From an uncultured Sulfurovum sp. (GTDB taxonomy: Bacteria; Campylobacterota; Campylobacteria; Campylobacterales; Sulfurovaceae): a stretch of DNA of 64,000 nt. Below are positions 50,677 through 60,220 of the stretch, piece by piece. The stretch is from the NCBI GenBank assembly GCA_902727855.1, contig CACVAS010000057.1, positions 62,001-126,000 on the forward strand, in the 5' to 3' direction. The notes beneath the pieces were generated by a model. It had not been told where the DNA came from, did no database searches, and saw only the letters and a program-made list of their open reading frames with translations. The position numbers and the translations under genes were made by a program. Within the stretch, counting starts at the first letter, position 1. Each line of letters starts with the position of its first letter.

Positions 50677-51492
50677 ATGTATTTTTATGACGTCTTAGAA
50701 CAAGCCATTATTAGCAATGATATTTCTCTTAAAGAGAAACTCTGTATGCAATGTTTGGCATATTGTAACCAAAGTGAGATTAGTGTTAAGGAGGGCTTTA
50801 CACCAAAAGTCTTTGATAGCCCTTCTTATGCAAAACATTGTAACATTGTAAAACCTTCCCAGTTACCTACCAGAAAAGATTTTGAGAGTAAAGAGGGGTT
50901 AGCCACCTTGGTACACTCCATTGCACATATAGAGTATTCAGCGATTGATTTGGCATTAGATGCTGTCTATCGTTATGAAGATATGCCAATCTCATACAAA
51001 GTAGACTGGCTGGAAGTGGCTTATGATGAGATACGACACTTTAAAATGTTACAAGAACTTTTACATGAACTTAGATTTGTGTATGGTGACTTTCCTGTAC
51101 ATTCAGGATTATTTGAAGCTTCAGTAAATACTGCAGGTAACATACTTGACCGTATGGCAATAGTGCCACGTTATTTTGAAGCATCTGGTTTAGATGTGAG
51201 TCCACAAATTATACAAAGACTACATAACAAAAGAAAGATACCTGAAGTGTCAAAACTCATTAAAATATTAGATATCATTTATGAAGAAGAGATCGATCAT
51301 GTACAAAAAGGTGATAAGTGGTTTAGCTATTTATGTGATTTAGAAAATAAAAATAAAGATGTTTATTTTGAAATACTTGCCAAGTATGACCTCTTAGATA
51401 AACATAGACCACATGTGAATGTAGAAGCAAGAAAGCAAGCAGGGTTTAGCTGCGTTGAAATAAAAAAACTTGGTGCAAAGGAGTGTGTATGA
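50677..51492 (+). CDS. DUF455 ferritin-like protein
   Basis: 271 residues, helical. VHSIAHIEYSAIDLALDA, YDEIRHFKMLQELL and EEEIDHVQKGDKWF carry Glu/His pairs of a ferritin-like di-iron site (ExxH), the COG2833/DUF455 pattern. The reaction is unknown; the resemblance is to di-iron hydroxylases such as MiaE. It starts without a Shine-Dalgarno and overlaps lpxK by 4 nt. Confidence 0.85.
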   Translation: MYFYDVLEQAIISNDISLKEKLCMQCLAYCNQSEISVKEGFTPKVFDSPSYAKHCNIVKPSQLPTRKDFESKEGLATLVHSIAHIEYSAIDLALDAVYRYEDMPISYKVDWLEVAYDEIRHFKMLQELLHELRFVYGDFPVHSGLFEASVNTAGNILDRMAIVPRYFEASGLDVSPQIIQRLHNKRKIPEVSKLIKILDIIYEEEIDHVQKGDKWFSYLCDLENKNKDVYFEILAKYDLLDKHRPHVNVEARKQAGFSCVEIKKLGAKECV

Positions 51493-52406
51493 AAGCATTT
51501 TTTGAGAAATTATTTTTTGAACCTAAATGGTATCATTGGGGCGTAAGTATTGTACTATTACCACTATCTATCGTCTATGGTAGTTATATGTGTCTACGTA
51601 GATTGTTAAGAGCAAAAATAAGGTTTAGTATCCCTATAGTCTCTGTGGGAAATATGATTGTAGGTGGGTCAGGCAAAACACCATTTGTTGTTGCACTTGC
51701 TTCTCGATATGATGATGTTTTCGTGATATCTAGAGGGTATGGCAGACAGACTCAAGGACTTATGCAAGTGAGCAGTAAAGGTAAAATACTCACCTCTGTG
51801 ACCCAAAGTGGAGATGAAGCGATGATGATGGCAGAGGCATTAAAAAATGCATCTGTTATTGTAAGTGAAAAAAGAGATATAGCCATTGAGCTTGCCATGA
51901 GAGAAGGTGCGAAGCTTATTATTTTAGATGATGGTTTTAACCGTATAGAAATAGAGAAATATGAAGTACTTTTAGAGCCTAAAATAATTCACAATTACCT
52001 GCCTTTCCCTTCTGGACCATTTAGAGGATTTTGGTTTGAAAAACGTCATGCAGACTTGGTGTTAAAAGAAGGAGAAGACTTTACACGAGAGGTAAGTTAT
52101 AGAAACTTACAAGATAGAATGTTGCTTGTGACTGCTATTTCAAATCCAAAACGTTTAGAGTCTTACTTACCTCAAGGGGTTGTGGCAAAAAAAGTGTATG
52201 ATGATCATGCTTATTTCAATGAAGAAGAGCTTATCGGTTTTATGCAAGAGTATGAAGTAAAGTCACTGTTGGTTACAGATAAAGATGCAGTGAAAATGGA
52301 AGAGTTTCAGTTGCCACTGTCAAAGATGCAGTTAAAATTGCATATTGAAAATAGAGTATTTGAAGAGATTGAGAACTATATAAAGGGTTATAGAGATGAG
52401 AGATAA
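51489..52406 (+). CDS. lpxK: Tetraacyldisaccharide 4'-kinase
   Basis: 305 residues. An N-terminal membrane helix, then SVGNMIVGGSGKTPFVVAL (Walker A) and VISRGYGR, LILDDGFNR. It phosphorylates the lipid A precursor at the 4' position. I chose ATG 51489 (AAAGGAG 7 nt upstream), overlapping the DUF455 stop. Overlaps argB by 11 nt. Confidence 0.93.
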   Translation: MKAFFEKLFFEPKWYHWGVSIVLLPLSIVYGSYMCLRRLLRAKIRFSIPIVSVGNMIVGGSGKTPFVVALASRYDDVFVISRGYGRQTQGLMQVSSKGKILTSVTQSGDEAMMMAEALKNASVIVSEKRDIAIELAMREGAKLIILDDGFNRIEIEKYEVLLEPKIIHNYLPFPSGPFRGFWFEKRHADLVLKEGEDFTREVSYRNLQDRMLLVTAISNPKRLESYLPQGVVAKKVYDDHAYFNEEELIGFMQEYEVKSLLVTDKDAVKMEEFQLPLSKMQLKLHIENRVFEEIENYIKGYRDER

Positions 52407-53247
52407 TATAGAGGTAGTTAAGACTTTACTTGAAGCGATACCTTACATTAAACGTTTTGGAAATGAAAAAATTGTCATTAAATATGGTGGGTCGGCACAA
52501 ACCTCTGAAAGCCTTAAAGAACAATTTGCACAAGATATCGTACTTCTACATTTAGTAGGCATGAAGCCTATTGTGGTGCATGGTGGAGGTAAAAGTATTA
52601 CAGATATGTTAGCAGACTTAGGCGTAGAAACACATTTTGTTGATGGACAAAGAGTGACTACAAAAGAAGTCATGCGCATAGCAGAGATGGTACTCTCTGG
52701 AAGCATCAACAAAGAAATTGTTTCTCTATTAGATAACCATGGAACAAAAGCTATAGGAATATCGGGTAAAGATGGAGGTTTTTTAAAGGCTATCCCTAAA
52801 GATTTTGAAAACTTTGGCTACACGGGAAAAATAGAGCAGGTCAATCCAGAAATTGTAAACAATATCATTGATGATGGTGCCATCCCAGTCATTGCACCTA
52901 TTGCAGGGAGCGATACGCTAGGACACCCAGGGTTTAACATCAATGCTGACCTTGCTGCCTCTAAAATAGCTGTGGCCATGGAAGCTAGAAAAGTACTTTT
53001 TCTTACAGATACCCCAGGGGTATTAGATAAGGAGATGAACCTTATTAGTACACTCACTATAGACAAGACTGAAGCACTTAAAAAAGATGGTACTATTCAA
53101 GGTGGTATGGTCCCTAAAGTTGATGCCTGTATTGAGGCACTTAGAGGTGGTGTGAAGAAAGCACATATCATTGATGGACGTGTTGAACACTCTTTGTTAC
53201 TTGAAATCCTAACAAGTTCAGGTGTGGGGACATGTATAGAATTATAA
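52396..53247 (+). CDS. argB: Acetylglutamate kinase
   Basis: 283 residues. IVIKYGGSAQ, IVVHGGGKSI, GISGKDGGFLKA and the long PGVLDKEMNLISTLT region are typical. It phosphorylates N-acetylglutamate in arginine synthesis. ATG 52396 overlaps lpxK. A -10 box for thrC lies after it. Confidence 0.94.
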   Translation: MRDNIEVVKTLLEAIPYIKRFGNEKIVIKYGGSAQTSESLKEQFAQDIVLLHLVGMKPIVVHGGGKSITDMLADLGVETHFVDGQRVTTKEVMRIAEMVLSGSINKEIVSLLDNHGTKAIGISGKDGGFLKAIPKDFENFGYTGKIEQVNPEIVNNIIDDGAIPVIAPIAGSDTLGHPGFNINADLAASKIAVAMEARKVLFLTDTPGVLDKEMNLISTLTIDKTEALKKDGTIQGGMVPKVDACIEALRGGVKKAHIIDGRVEHSLLLEILTSSGVGTCIEL

Positions 53248-53264
53248 CCCTTAGTCTTTTTAGC

Positions 53265-53270
53265 TATAAT
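53265..53270 (+). promoter_or_regulatory. -10 element of thrC
   Basis: TATAAT 27 nt before ATG 53298, with TAGGA as ribosome binding site in the leader. Confidence 0.5.
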
Positions 53271-53297
53271 ATCAGCTATTAAAATATAGGATAATAG

Positions 53298-54764
53298 ATG
53301 CAATTTATAGAAACACGTGGAAATGATGGTAGTAAGCCATCATCTGTACCTTTTTCAGAGGCTATACTTAGCCCGAGTGCTAGTTTTGGAGGACTTTATG
53401 TTCCTGAAAAACTGCCAAATATAAACAATCAGTTTTTAGAGACTCATCTCACTTCACACTATAAAGCGTTAGCATTAGACTTTTTAACACAATTTGGCAT
53501 AGATATAGAACAAGAAGTGCTTAAAGAAGCATTGAGTAGATATGATGCTTTTGATGATGCCTCAAACCCTGTACCACTTTCAAAAGTAGAAGATGATTGT
53601 TTTGTCTCAGAGCTTTACCATGGTCCTACACGTGCGTTTAAAGATATGGCTTTACAACCCTTTGGATATGTGCTGTCTAAGCTGGCGCAAAAAAGAGGTG
53701 AAAACTATCTTATTATGGCAGCAACTTCAGGTGACACTGGTCCTGCAACCTTAGAGACATTTAAAAACCAAGAGGGTGTACAAGTGGCATGTTTGTACCC
53801 TGATGGTGGTACTTCAGATGTACAGCGTTTACAGATGGTCACGGAAGATGCAAAAAACCTTAAAGTTATAGGTGTACATGGCAATTTTGATGACACACAA
53901 AATACACTGAAAAAACTCTTGGCTTCTGAGGAATTTAAAGAAGAATTAGCAAGTAGAGACATTAAACTCTCTGCTGCAAACTCTGTTAATTTTGGACGTA
54001 TCATCTTTCAAATCATTTATCATATTCACTCTTATTTGGAACTCGTACGTAAAGAAGAGATTGCAATGGGTGAGAAAATATATCTTGTAGTACCTTCTGG
54101 AAACTTTGGTAATGCACTGGGTGCATACTATGCAAAAAAAGCGGGTCTTCCTATAGAAAAAATACTTATTTCTTCTAATGTAAATAATATTTTAACTGAC
54201 TGGATTAACACAGGTGAGTACGATCTTACAACAAGAAGTATTGTACAAACTGAATCTCCTGCGATGGATATTTTGAAGTCTTCTAACGTGGAACGTATCA
54301 TGTTTGACAAGTTTGGTGCAGCACGTACTAAAGAGCTTATGGAAGCACTAGAAAGAGACAATAAATATAGTTTAACCAAAGACGAACTTGCACGCCTTCG
54401 TGAAGACTTTGATGCCTCTTTTTCTGATGATGAGGAGTGTGAATCAGTCGTAGGTGCTTATGCTCAAAAAGAGTATATTATGGACCCGCATACTGCAACA
54501 TGTATGAAAGCCTATGAGACTTTAAGAACAAAAAATCTTAAAACGGTTGTTTACTCTACAGCTGAATGGACAAAGTTTTCTCCTGCAGTGGCAAAAGCAC
54601 TTGGAAAAGATGTTACAGCCGATACTGAGGCGTTAAAGTGGGTAAGCAATACAGCAAATGTTTCAGTACCTTCAATGATAGAAGGTCTATTTTCTAAGCC
54701 TATAGCACACACTGTGATTGTAGAAAAAGAAGATATACAAGGAGAGATGCTTAACTTTTTATAG
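53298..54764 (+). CDS. thrC: Threonine synthase
   Basis: 488 residues. The N-terminal domain (RGNDGSKPSSVPFSEAILS), the PLP lysine in HGPTRAFKDMALQPFG, and GDTGPATLETF are those of the long (type 2) threonine synthase. It converts O-phosphohomoserine to threonine. Complete. Confidence 0.94.
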   Translation: MQFIETRGNDGSKPSSVPFSEAILSPSASFGGLYVPEKLPNINNQFLETHLTSHYKALALDFLTQFGIDIEQEVLKEALSRYDAFDDASNPVPLSKVEDDCFVSELYHGPTRAFKDMALQPFGYVLSKLAQKRGENYLIMAATSGDTGPATLETFKNQEGVQVACLYPDGGTSDVQRLQMVTEDAKNLKVIGVHGNFDDTQNTLKKLLASEEFKEELASRDIKLSAANSVNFGRIIFQIIYHIHSYLELVRKEEIAMGEKIYLVVPSGNFGNALGAYYAKKAGLPIEKILISSNVNNILTDWINTGEYDLTTRSIVQTESPAMDILKSSNVERIMFDKFGAARTKELMEALERDNKYSLTKDELARLREDFDASFSDDEECESVVGAYAQKEYIMDPHTATCMKAYETLRTKNLKTVVYSTAEWTKFSPAVAKALGKDVTADTEALKWVSNTANVSVPSMIEGLFSKPIAHTVIVEKEDIQGEMLNFL

Positions 54765-54779
54765 TCAGGCATACCCCTT

Positions 54780-55994
54780 ATGTTGAAAAAACTTTTGTTT
54801 GTTTTTGTTGCAATACTATTTTTGTCTGAAAATGTTTTTTCTAAACCAATTGTTGACTGTAGAGCTGTCTATAAGTCTGTAGAGTCATGTAACCCTTATG
54901 GGCTTCGTTTACTTAAAGCTAAAGAGATATCTTACGCCAAAGGACGAAAAAAACTTCACATTACTAGAACACTCCCTATTCCTGAGAAGAAAAGTATTAA
55001 AGTCATTTCTGTAAATGATATGTTTACAAGTGTGGTAGAAAAATACATGAAGACCAACATAGAAATACCCCTACGTTTTAAAAATGAAACAATAGACTTA
55101 CATGTAAGAGATACAAATATATCGAATGTTAAAGATGTAGTTGTTGTACAAGAAGAAGAACCTAAAGTGCTTGCAGAAGTAACACAAAAACAAGTTAACA
55201 TTGTAAAAAGTCAGGACACTAGACTACAAGACACTACATTAAACGAAGGTATCTATAGAGTAGTCAGTGGTGACATCATTGGGCGTATTGCTCATAAATT
55301 TAATATGAAAACAAAAACGCTTCTAGATTTAAATGGTCTTGATAAAAAGTCTACACTTCATATTGGACAAAAGATTAAAATACCACTTGCACAAAACATA
55401 GTAGATGCCATGGGTAGTGGAGAGTATAGGATTGAGAGTGGCGATACTTTACTCTCTATTGCGTATAAGTTTGACCTTGAACCTAAAGACTTAGTGAAGT
55501 TTAACAATATTAAATCCACAAGTATTATTAGGAAGGGTAAAACACTATTGCTTCCTCTTCCTTATGTGGTAAAAAAGCTAGAAGCAGAACGAAAAAAGGC
55601 ATTGGCTTTAGAAAATGAAAGAGCGTTAGCGGAGAAAAAAAGGTTAGCAAAACAACAGAAGTTAAAATATTTAAAAGCAAAGAATAAACGAAAGCTAAGA
55701 GTCACAGCTACAGCTTATACTTCACATAAAAATCAAACAGACAGTACACCATTTATTGCTGCATGGAATAATCGTCTTCGTCCTGGTATGAAGATTATTG
55801 CCGTTTCAAGAGACTTACTTACTAGGTATGGATTGCGTAATGGTACAAAGGTACGTATATCAGGCTTACGTGGATACTATACAGTAAGAGACAAGATGAA
55901 TAAACGGTATAAAAAGCGTATAGATATCTATATGGGATTAAATAAAAAAAGAGCCTTACGTTGGGGTAGACGTTCTGTGGTTATTAAGTGGTAA
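54780..55994 (+). CDS. Exported LysM and 3D-domain cell-wall protein
   Basis: 404 residues: a signal peptide (about 1-22), a region of unclear fold, two LysM peptidoglycan-binding repeats (GDIIGRIAHKFNMKTKTLLD and GDTLLSIAYKFDLEPKDLVK), a charged Lys/Ala-rich coiled coil (about 265-305), and a C-terminal 3D domain (VTATAYTSHKNQTDSTP ... VRDKM ... RIDIYMG) with the three Asp of the family. 3D domains occur in resuscitation-promoting or MltA-like lytic enzymes. It probably trims peptidoglycan. No clear ribosome binding site; it follows thrC by 15 nt. Confidence 0.85.
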   Translation: MLKKLLFVFVAILFLSENVFSKPIVDCRAVYKSVESCNPYGLRLLKAKEISYAKGRKKLHITRTLPIPEKKSIKVISVNDMFTSVVEKYMKTNIEIPLRFKNETIDLHVRDTNISNVKDVVVVQEEEPKVLAEVTQKQVNIVKSQDTRLQDTTLNEGIYRVVSGDIIGRIAHKFNMKTKTLLDLNGLDKKSTLHIGQKIKIPLAQNIVDAMGSGEYRIESGDTLLSIAYKFDLEPKDLVKFNNIKSTSIIRKGKTLLLPLPYVVKKLEAERKKALALENERALAEKKRLAKQQKLKYLKAKNKRKLRVTATAYTSHKNQTDSTPFIAAWNNRLRPGMKIIAVSRDLLTRYGLRNGTKVRISGLRGYYTVRDKMNKRYKKRIDIYMGLNKKRALRWGRRSVVIKW

Positions 55995-56004
55995 GAATCT
56001 TATT

Positions 56005-57942
56005 TTAAGAGAGTGATTCAAATATCTCTAACACCTCTAAATAGGTCTCTGTTTTCTCCTCATACTCAACTTCAAGTGCATTGAGTGTTTCTGTTAAAGT
56101 CGTTAAGCCTTTTTCTTCGTAACACTTGGGGTCATAGAGACAAGTGTTTATCTCTTCCATTTTTTCCTCTAAAGCTTCAATTTCACTAGGTAGGGTGTCG
56201 TAGGCTTGTTGTTGTTTATAGCTTAGTTTAGTTTGTTTCTTTTCTTTTACACTCTCTTCTTTTTTTTCATCTTGATGAAACGTTTTTTCTAAACTGTCTA
56301 GCTCTTTCATCTCTTTTTCAAAATCAAGGTACTCCGTATAGCTTTGGTAAGACTCTTCAATTTGTCCATTTCCTTTAAAGATAAAGAGTTTTGAGGCTAT
56401 TTTATCTATAAAGTATCTATCATGGGAGACAAAGAGCAAAGCACCTGGAAAAGCAATGAGTTTGTTTTCTAAAATATTAATGGTTTGTATATCCAAGTCA
56501 TTAGTCGGTTCATCGAGTATGAGACACTCAACATTTTTGGTAAATAGTAGTGCAAGTGCCACACGGTTTTTCTCACCACCTGAGAGTTGACCTATCTTTT
56601 TTGTCATATACTCTTCTGGAAAAAGAAAAGTCTTAAGGTAGGCATAGACATGCATATGTGAGCCTTGTACATCTACATGGTCACCACCATTGGGACAAAA
56701 CGTTTCAATGAGTGTATGCTCATCACTCAGCATCTCTCTATGTTGATCAAAGTACCCTATGGTAAAGTCACCCTTTTGGATGCTACCAGCATCTGCTTTT
56801 ATACGTTCTAAAAAGAGCTTAAGCAGTGTGGACTTTCCTGCACCATTGACTCCGACAATGGCTATTTTGTCTCGTTGGAGTATACGTGTGGTAAAGTCTT
56901 CTATGAGTAGCTTATTGGCTATGGAGTAGTTGAGGTTTTCTACATCAAAAAGCATTTTACGCTTACTGAGACCCTTTTCACCTTTCCAGTTTCTTTTTTC
57001 ACGTTCTAGTTCTACTTGCATTTTACGTATGAGTGTAGGGTTTGTTTTGGCTTGCTCTCGTAGTTCAAAGACTCTGGCTTTTCGTCCTTGGTTTCGTTTT
57101 TCTCTAGCCCTAACACTTTTACCTAGCCACTCCTCTTCGCGCTTCAGCAGTTTGGTGAGTGTATTGTGGCTTTTTGCTAGAGATTTCATGCGTTCTTCTT
57201 TTTGCACAAGATAGTCACGATACCCTCCTTGGTAAGAGACTAAACCTTGGTTTTCTACCTCTATAACACGTGTGGCAATGGTATCGATGAAATGTCTATC
57301 GTGAGAGATGAAGAGTAGGGTGAACTTTTCTTTAAGGAGTATCTCTTCTAAAAATTCTACCATATAGACATCAAGATGGTTGGTAGGTTCATCTAGTAGT
57401 AAGACATCTGGTTTTTTAAGTACCAGTGATGCCAGTGCCACACGACGCTGTTCACCTCCAGAGAGCGATATCACTAAACGGTCTTCATAGGCTTTGAGTT
57501 TAAACTCTTGCAAGATACGTTCTATCTTGTCCTCTAAACTCCATGCATTGTGGTGGTCTAAGTAAGCAGAGATACGCTCCATCTCTGAAAGCAACTCTTT
57601 ATTTTCAAAATCATTTGCCACTTCAAGACTGAGCTGTGCATGTTTTTCTTGTGCAACTTTCAGTTCAGAGAGTTCATTTAGTATGGCTTCTTTTACGGTA
57701 AGTTTGGCATCAAACTGAGGTTGTTGTGCTAACATTTCAACGTGCAAAGAGGAGTTGACTATACGTTTTCCATCAGTCGGTTCTTCACTCCCTAGGGCTA
57801 TCTTCATAAGTGTAGACTTACCACAACCATTTTGCCCCACAACAGCAATGCGTTCTCCTTCATTTAAATGAAAATCAACATCGTGTAGAAGAACTTTAAT
57901 GTCGTATTGTTTTTTAATGTTAAAGAGGTCTATAAGTGCCAC
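56005..57942 (-). CDS. ABC-F ATPase (Uup-like)
   Basis: 645 residues with two ABC domains: Walker A GQNGCGKST and GVNGAGKST, signatures LSGGEQRRVAL and LSGGEKNRVAL, Walker B DVLLLDEPTNHLD and CLILDEPTNDLD. There is no membrane part. The C-terminal coiled coil (about 555-640) is that of Uup. ABC-F proteins act on ribosomes or, for Uup, on branched DNA. Complete and monocistronic. Confidence 0.92.
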   Translation of the reverse strand: MALIDLFNIKKQYDIKVLLHDVDFHLNEGERIAVVGQNGCGKSTLMKIALGSEEPTDGKRIVNSSLHVEMLAQQPQFDAKLTVKEAILNELSELKVAQEKHAQLSLEVANDFENKELLSEMERISAYLDHHNAWSLEDKIERILQEFKLKAYEDRLVISLSGGEQRRVALASLVLKKPDVLLLDEPTNHLDVYMVEFLEEILLKEKFTLLFISHDRHFIDTIATRVIEVENQGLVSYQGGYRDYLVQKEERMKSLAKSHNTLTKLLKREEEWLGKSVRAREKRNQGRKARVFELREQAKTNPTLIRKMQVELEREKRNWKGEKGLSKRKMLFDVENLNYSIANKLLIEDFTTRILQRDKIAIVGVNGAGKSTLLKLFLERIKADAGSIQKGDFTIGYFDQHREMLSDEHTLIETFCPNGGDHVDVQGSHMHVYAYLKTFLFPEEYMTKKIGQLSGGEKNRVALALLFTKNVECLILDEPTNDLDIQTINILENKLIAFPGALLFVSHDRYFIDKIASKLFIFKGNGQIEESYQSYTEYLDFEKEMKELDSLEKTFHQDEKKEESVKEKKQTKLSYKQQQAYDTLPSEIEALEEKMEEINTCLYDPKCYEEKGLTTLTETLNALEVEYEEKTETYLEVLEIFESLS

Positions 57943-58015
57943 ACGCTATCCTTAGAATATATTGCTCGAATTATAGCAGATAGGAAAGCTGTTATGGCTT
58001 GTTTAACGTATTGTT

Positions 58016-58029
58016 GATTTTGTAAAATC
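58016..58029. repeat. Short inverted repeat upstream of the unusual cluster
   Basis: GATTTT-gt-AAAATC in the 234-nt gap between the ABC-F gene and the cluster. Very small; it might mark the edge of an insertion or be chance in AT-rich DNA. Nothing else is recognised in the gap apart from the promoter-like box at 58138. Confidence 0.2.
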
Positions 58030-58137
58030 AAAGTATTGTATCCCTAGAAATCAAGACAATCTAGTCACCTAATTTTTTATCTATAATCAGATTAATTGAT
58101 TTGGGTTTTCATTTATATTATATTAATAAACGAGTGG

Positions 58138-58143
58138 TATACT
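58138..58143 (+). promoter_or_regulatory. -10 element of the GRDP/oxygenase/UvrA-like cluster
   Basis: TATACT 33 nt before ATG 58177; TAGGA serves as ribosome binding site. No clear -35. It probably serves the whole downstream operon, since all later gaps are under 10 nt or overlaps. Confidence 0.45.
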
Positions 58144-58176
58144 TAAATGTAACAAAATTTAAAACTAGGATAAACA

Positions 58177-58665
58177 ATGTTGAATAGACAAACTTCTGAT
58201 GTGTTAAGAGAAAATAAGTCGGTTAAAATAAACATTGAGGATGCTGAATTTGTGTCCCGATCAGAAATGAATGAAGCAATGGCTCTTGCAAATAGTATTG
58301 AGTTAGAGCAAATGAATGATAAATTGATTAATTTTTACGGATGGTCAAATGAAGATGTTTCTTTAATGAGTGATTATTATAAAAAATGGTTATCACTTCA
58401 TGTTTGTTATCCTGAACTTGCAATTGCACCAAGTATAAAACTTGATGAATATTGGCATATGCATATATTAGATACTCAAAAATATATGGAAGATTGTCAA
58501 ATGATATTTGGTAGATATTTACATCATTATCCATATTTTGGATTAGAAGGAGATAAAGAAGAGTTAAATAATGGTTTTACATTAACAAATAAGCTTTTTG
58601 AACATCATTTTTCTCATGGCTTAACGGGATTTGCAAATCCTTGTAGTTCTACGGCTTGTAGATAA
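58177..58665 (+). CDS. GRDP-like (glycine-rich-domain-containing-protein-like) small protein with Cys tail
   Basis: 162 residues. The core (about 50-145) has SIKLDEYWHMHILDTQKYME (residues 87-106) and YLHHYPYFGLEGD, the GRDP-like family pattern (WHxHILxT, HHxPxFG), with His94, His96, His116 and His117 as possible metal ligands. It has no Gly-rich tail; instead it ends GFANPCSSTACR with Cys156 and Cys161. Such a tail could be a modification site or leaderless core of a modified peptide (inference only). First gene of the cluster. Base use is very AT-rich. Confidence 0.75.
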   Translation: MLNRQTSDVLRENKSVKINIEDAEFVSRSEMNEAMALANSIELEQMNDKLINFYGWSNEDVSLMSDYYKKWLSLHVCYPELAIAPSIKLDEYWHMHILDTQKYMEDCQMIFGRYLHHYPYFGLEGDKEELNNGFTLTNKLFEHHFSHGLTGFANPCSSTACR

Positions 58666-58669
58666 GCGA

Positions 58670-59509
58670 ATGGCTATTTTAAAGATTTCAGAAGAACTTA
58701 GTAGAGATATCTCTACTAAGTCTTTAAAAATAGAAGTTTATCATCAATCTAATATTGATTTATTTTTAGAATCAGATAATAGTTTTCAAGTAGTTTTTAG
58801 AAGTGCTAAAAAAATGCTAGAAGAAAATTATTATGTGCTTATAAAAAATATTGGATTTGTCCGTAAAAAGAATATTTTTGAATCATTTGTAAAGTTATTT
58901 GGTGAGTATTATGGTGCTATCGAATATACAGATATAAAATTAGATTGTCCTTATACAGGTTGTAAAACTAAGTCTTTATCATTGCATAATGATGATGCTA
59001 TAGATATAGGTGGTCAACCTAAATATGGATTTATACAAATCCAAAAAGAGGACCCCTTAAAAATAACTAAAAATGGTATGGTTTTAATTGATGATATGGT
59101 TAGCTATCTTCAATTACATAATAATGATTTGTTTAATAATCTTCTTAATATAAAAATTAAGATGTTGGCTTATGGTGTTAATTATGATGGAAATGATAAA
59201 AATGAAATTATTATCAATGAACCGATTTTATATTATGAAGATGATAAAATTAATGTTAGGTTTGATTTAACACGAATTAATTATTATTACTGGTCAAAAA
59301 AAATCACTCCAAGTAATCAAGAAAAATTATTAATTGATGAATTTTTATTGGTTGCAAATAAGTTTAGAAAAGAAATGTATTTAGAAGAAGGAGATATCTT
59401 AATCCATGATAACTTAAGAACATTACATGATAGGACAGAGTGTACTTTGGAATTGAATTTAGATGGAACTTTCAATACAAGAGAAATATTTGTAAGTTTT
59501 ACAAGATAA
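58670..59509 (+). CDS. TauD/TfdA-like Fe(II)/2-oxoglutarate oxygenase
   Basis: 279 residues. The iron ligands HxD and distal His are present: His106, Asp108 (LHNDDA) and His253 (NLRTLHDRTE), with Arg255 next to it near the 2-oxoglutarate site. The fold is that of TauD/clavaminate-synthase-type enzymes that hydroxylate or desaturate small molecules or peptides. I chose ATG 58670, 4 nt after the upstream stop. The substrate is unknown; position directly after the GRDP-like gene suggests that gene product, or a metabolite attached to it, is the target (inference). Confidence 0.8.
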   Translation: MAILKISEELSRDISTKSLKIEVYHQSNIDLFLESDNSFQVVFRSAKKMLEENYYVLIKNIGFVRKKNIFESFVKLFGEYYGAIEYTDIKLDCPYTGCKTKSLSLHNDDAIDIGGQPKYGFIQIQKEDPLKITKNGMVLIDDMVSYLQLHNNDLFNNLLNIKIKMLAYGVNYDGNDKNEIIINEPILYYEDDKINVRFDLTRINYYYWSKKITPSNQEKLLIDEFLLVANKFRKEMYLEEGDILIHDNLRTLHDRTECTLELNLDGTFNTREIFVSFTR

Positions 59510-59518
59510 AGGTAAAGA

Positions 59519-60220
59519 ATGAATAGTTTTCATATTAGAGATTTTTTTGATAAGTTTGACCCTCATACTAATTTGATTTTTTGGATTTCAATGGTAAAAG
59601 AATCTTTAAAATTAATTCCTAAAAATCAAGAAAAAACTATTTTAGATTTTGGATGTGGAGATGGGAAGTTTTTACATTTATATAAAATGATGGATGACTT
59701 TAAAGAAGGTTATGGTGTTGAACTTGATGATAAATTACTAGAAGCAGCAAATAAAATTAAAACTTCCGATATGAATTATTTAAAATATTCACAAGAATTT
59801 TTTAATAGTAAAAAAGAGTCATTTGATGTTGTTTACTCTCAAGAAGTCATGTATACTATCAAAGATTTAAAAGCACATGCTAAAGAAATTTTTGCTATTT
59901 TGAAACCAGATAGTTATTATTTTGCAACTATGGGAAGCCATATTCAAAATCCTCTTTGGTCTTTGCGAAGAGAAGAGATACGTAAAGATTACAATGAAGA
60001 GAAAAGCCATTATTTTGCGTATGATTATAGTTTAGACGAGGTTGCTTCTATGTTTTATGAAGCAGGTTTTGAAGTAGGCTTAAAAAGACTTCCTCTTGAT
60101 TATTTTATGGTATATCATCCTAAGCTTACACGAGAGTTTTCAAACTCTTTGTATGACTTAACAAAAACAGCAGAAGAGGAGAAGATGTTGTTTTTGTTTT
60201 GGAAGCCTTATAAAAAATGA
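59519..60220 (+). CDS. Class I SAM-dependent methyltransferase
   Basis: 233 residues. Motif I is TILDFGCGDGKFLHLYK (about 41-57), followed by GVELDDKLLEAANKI and SFDVVYSQEVMYTIKD. The C-terminal part resembles small-molecule methyltransferases. Ribosome binding site AAGG. It overlaps the pentapeptide-repeat gene by 4 nt. The target is unknown. Confidence 0.85.
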   Translation: MNSFHIRDFFDKFDPHTNLIFWISMVKESLKLIPKNQEKTILDFGCGDGKFLHLYKMMDDFKEGYGVELDDKLLEAANKIKTSDMNYLKYSQEFFNSKKESFDVVYSQEVMYTIKDLKAHAKEIFAILKPDSYYFATMGSHIQNPLWSLRREEIRKDYNEEKSHYFAYDYSLDEVASMFYEAGFEVGLKRLPLDYFMVYHPKLTREFSNSLYDLTKTAEEEKMLFLFWKPYKK

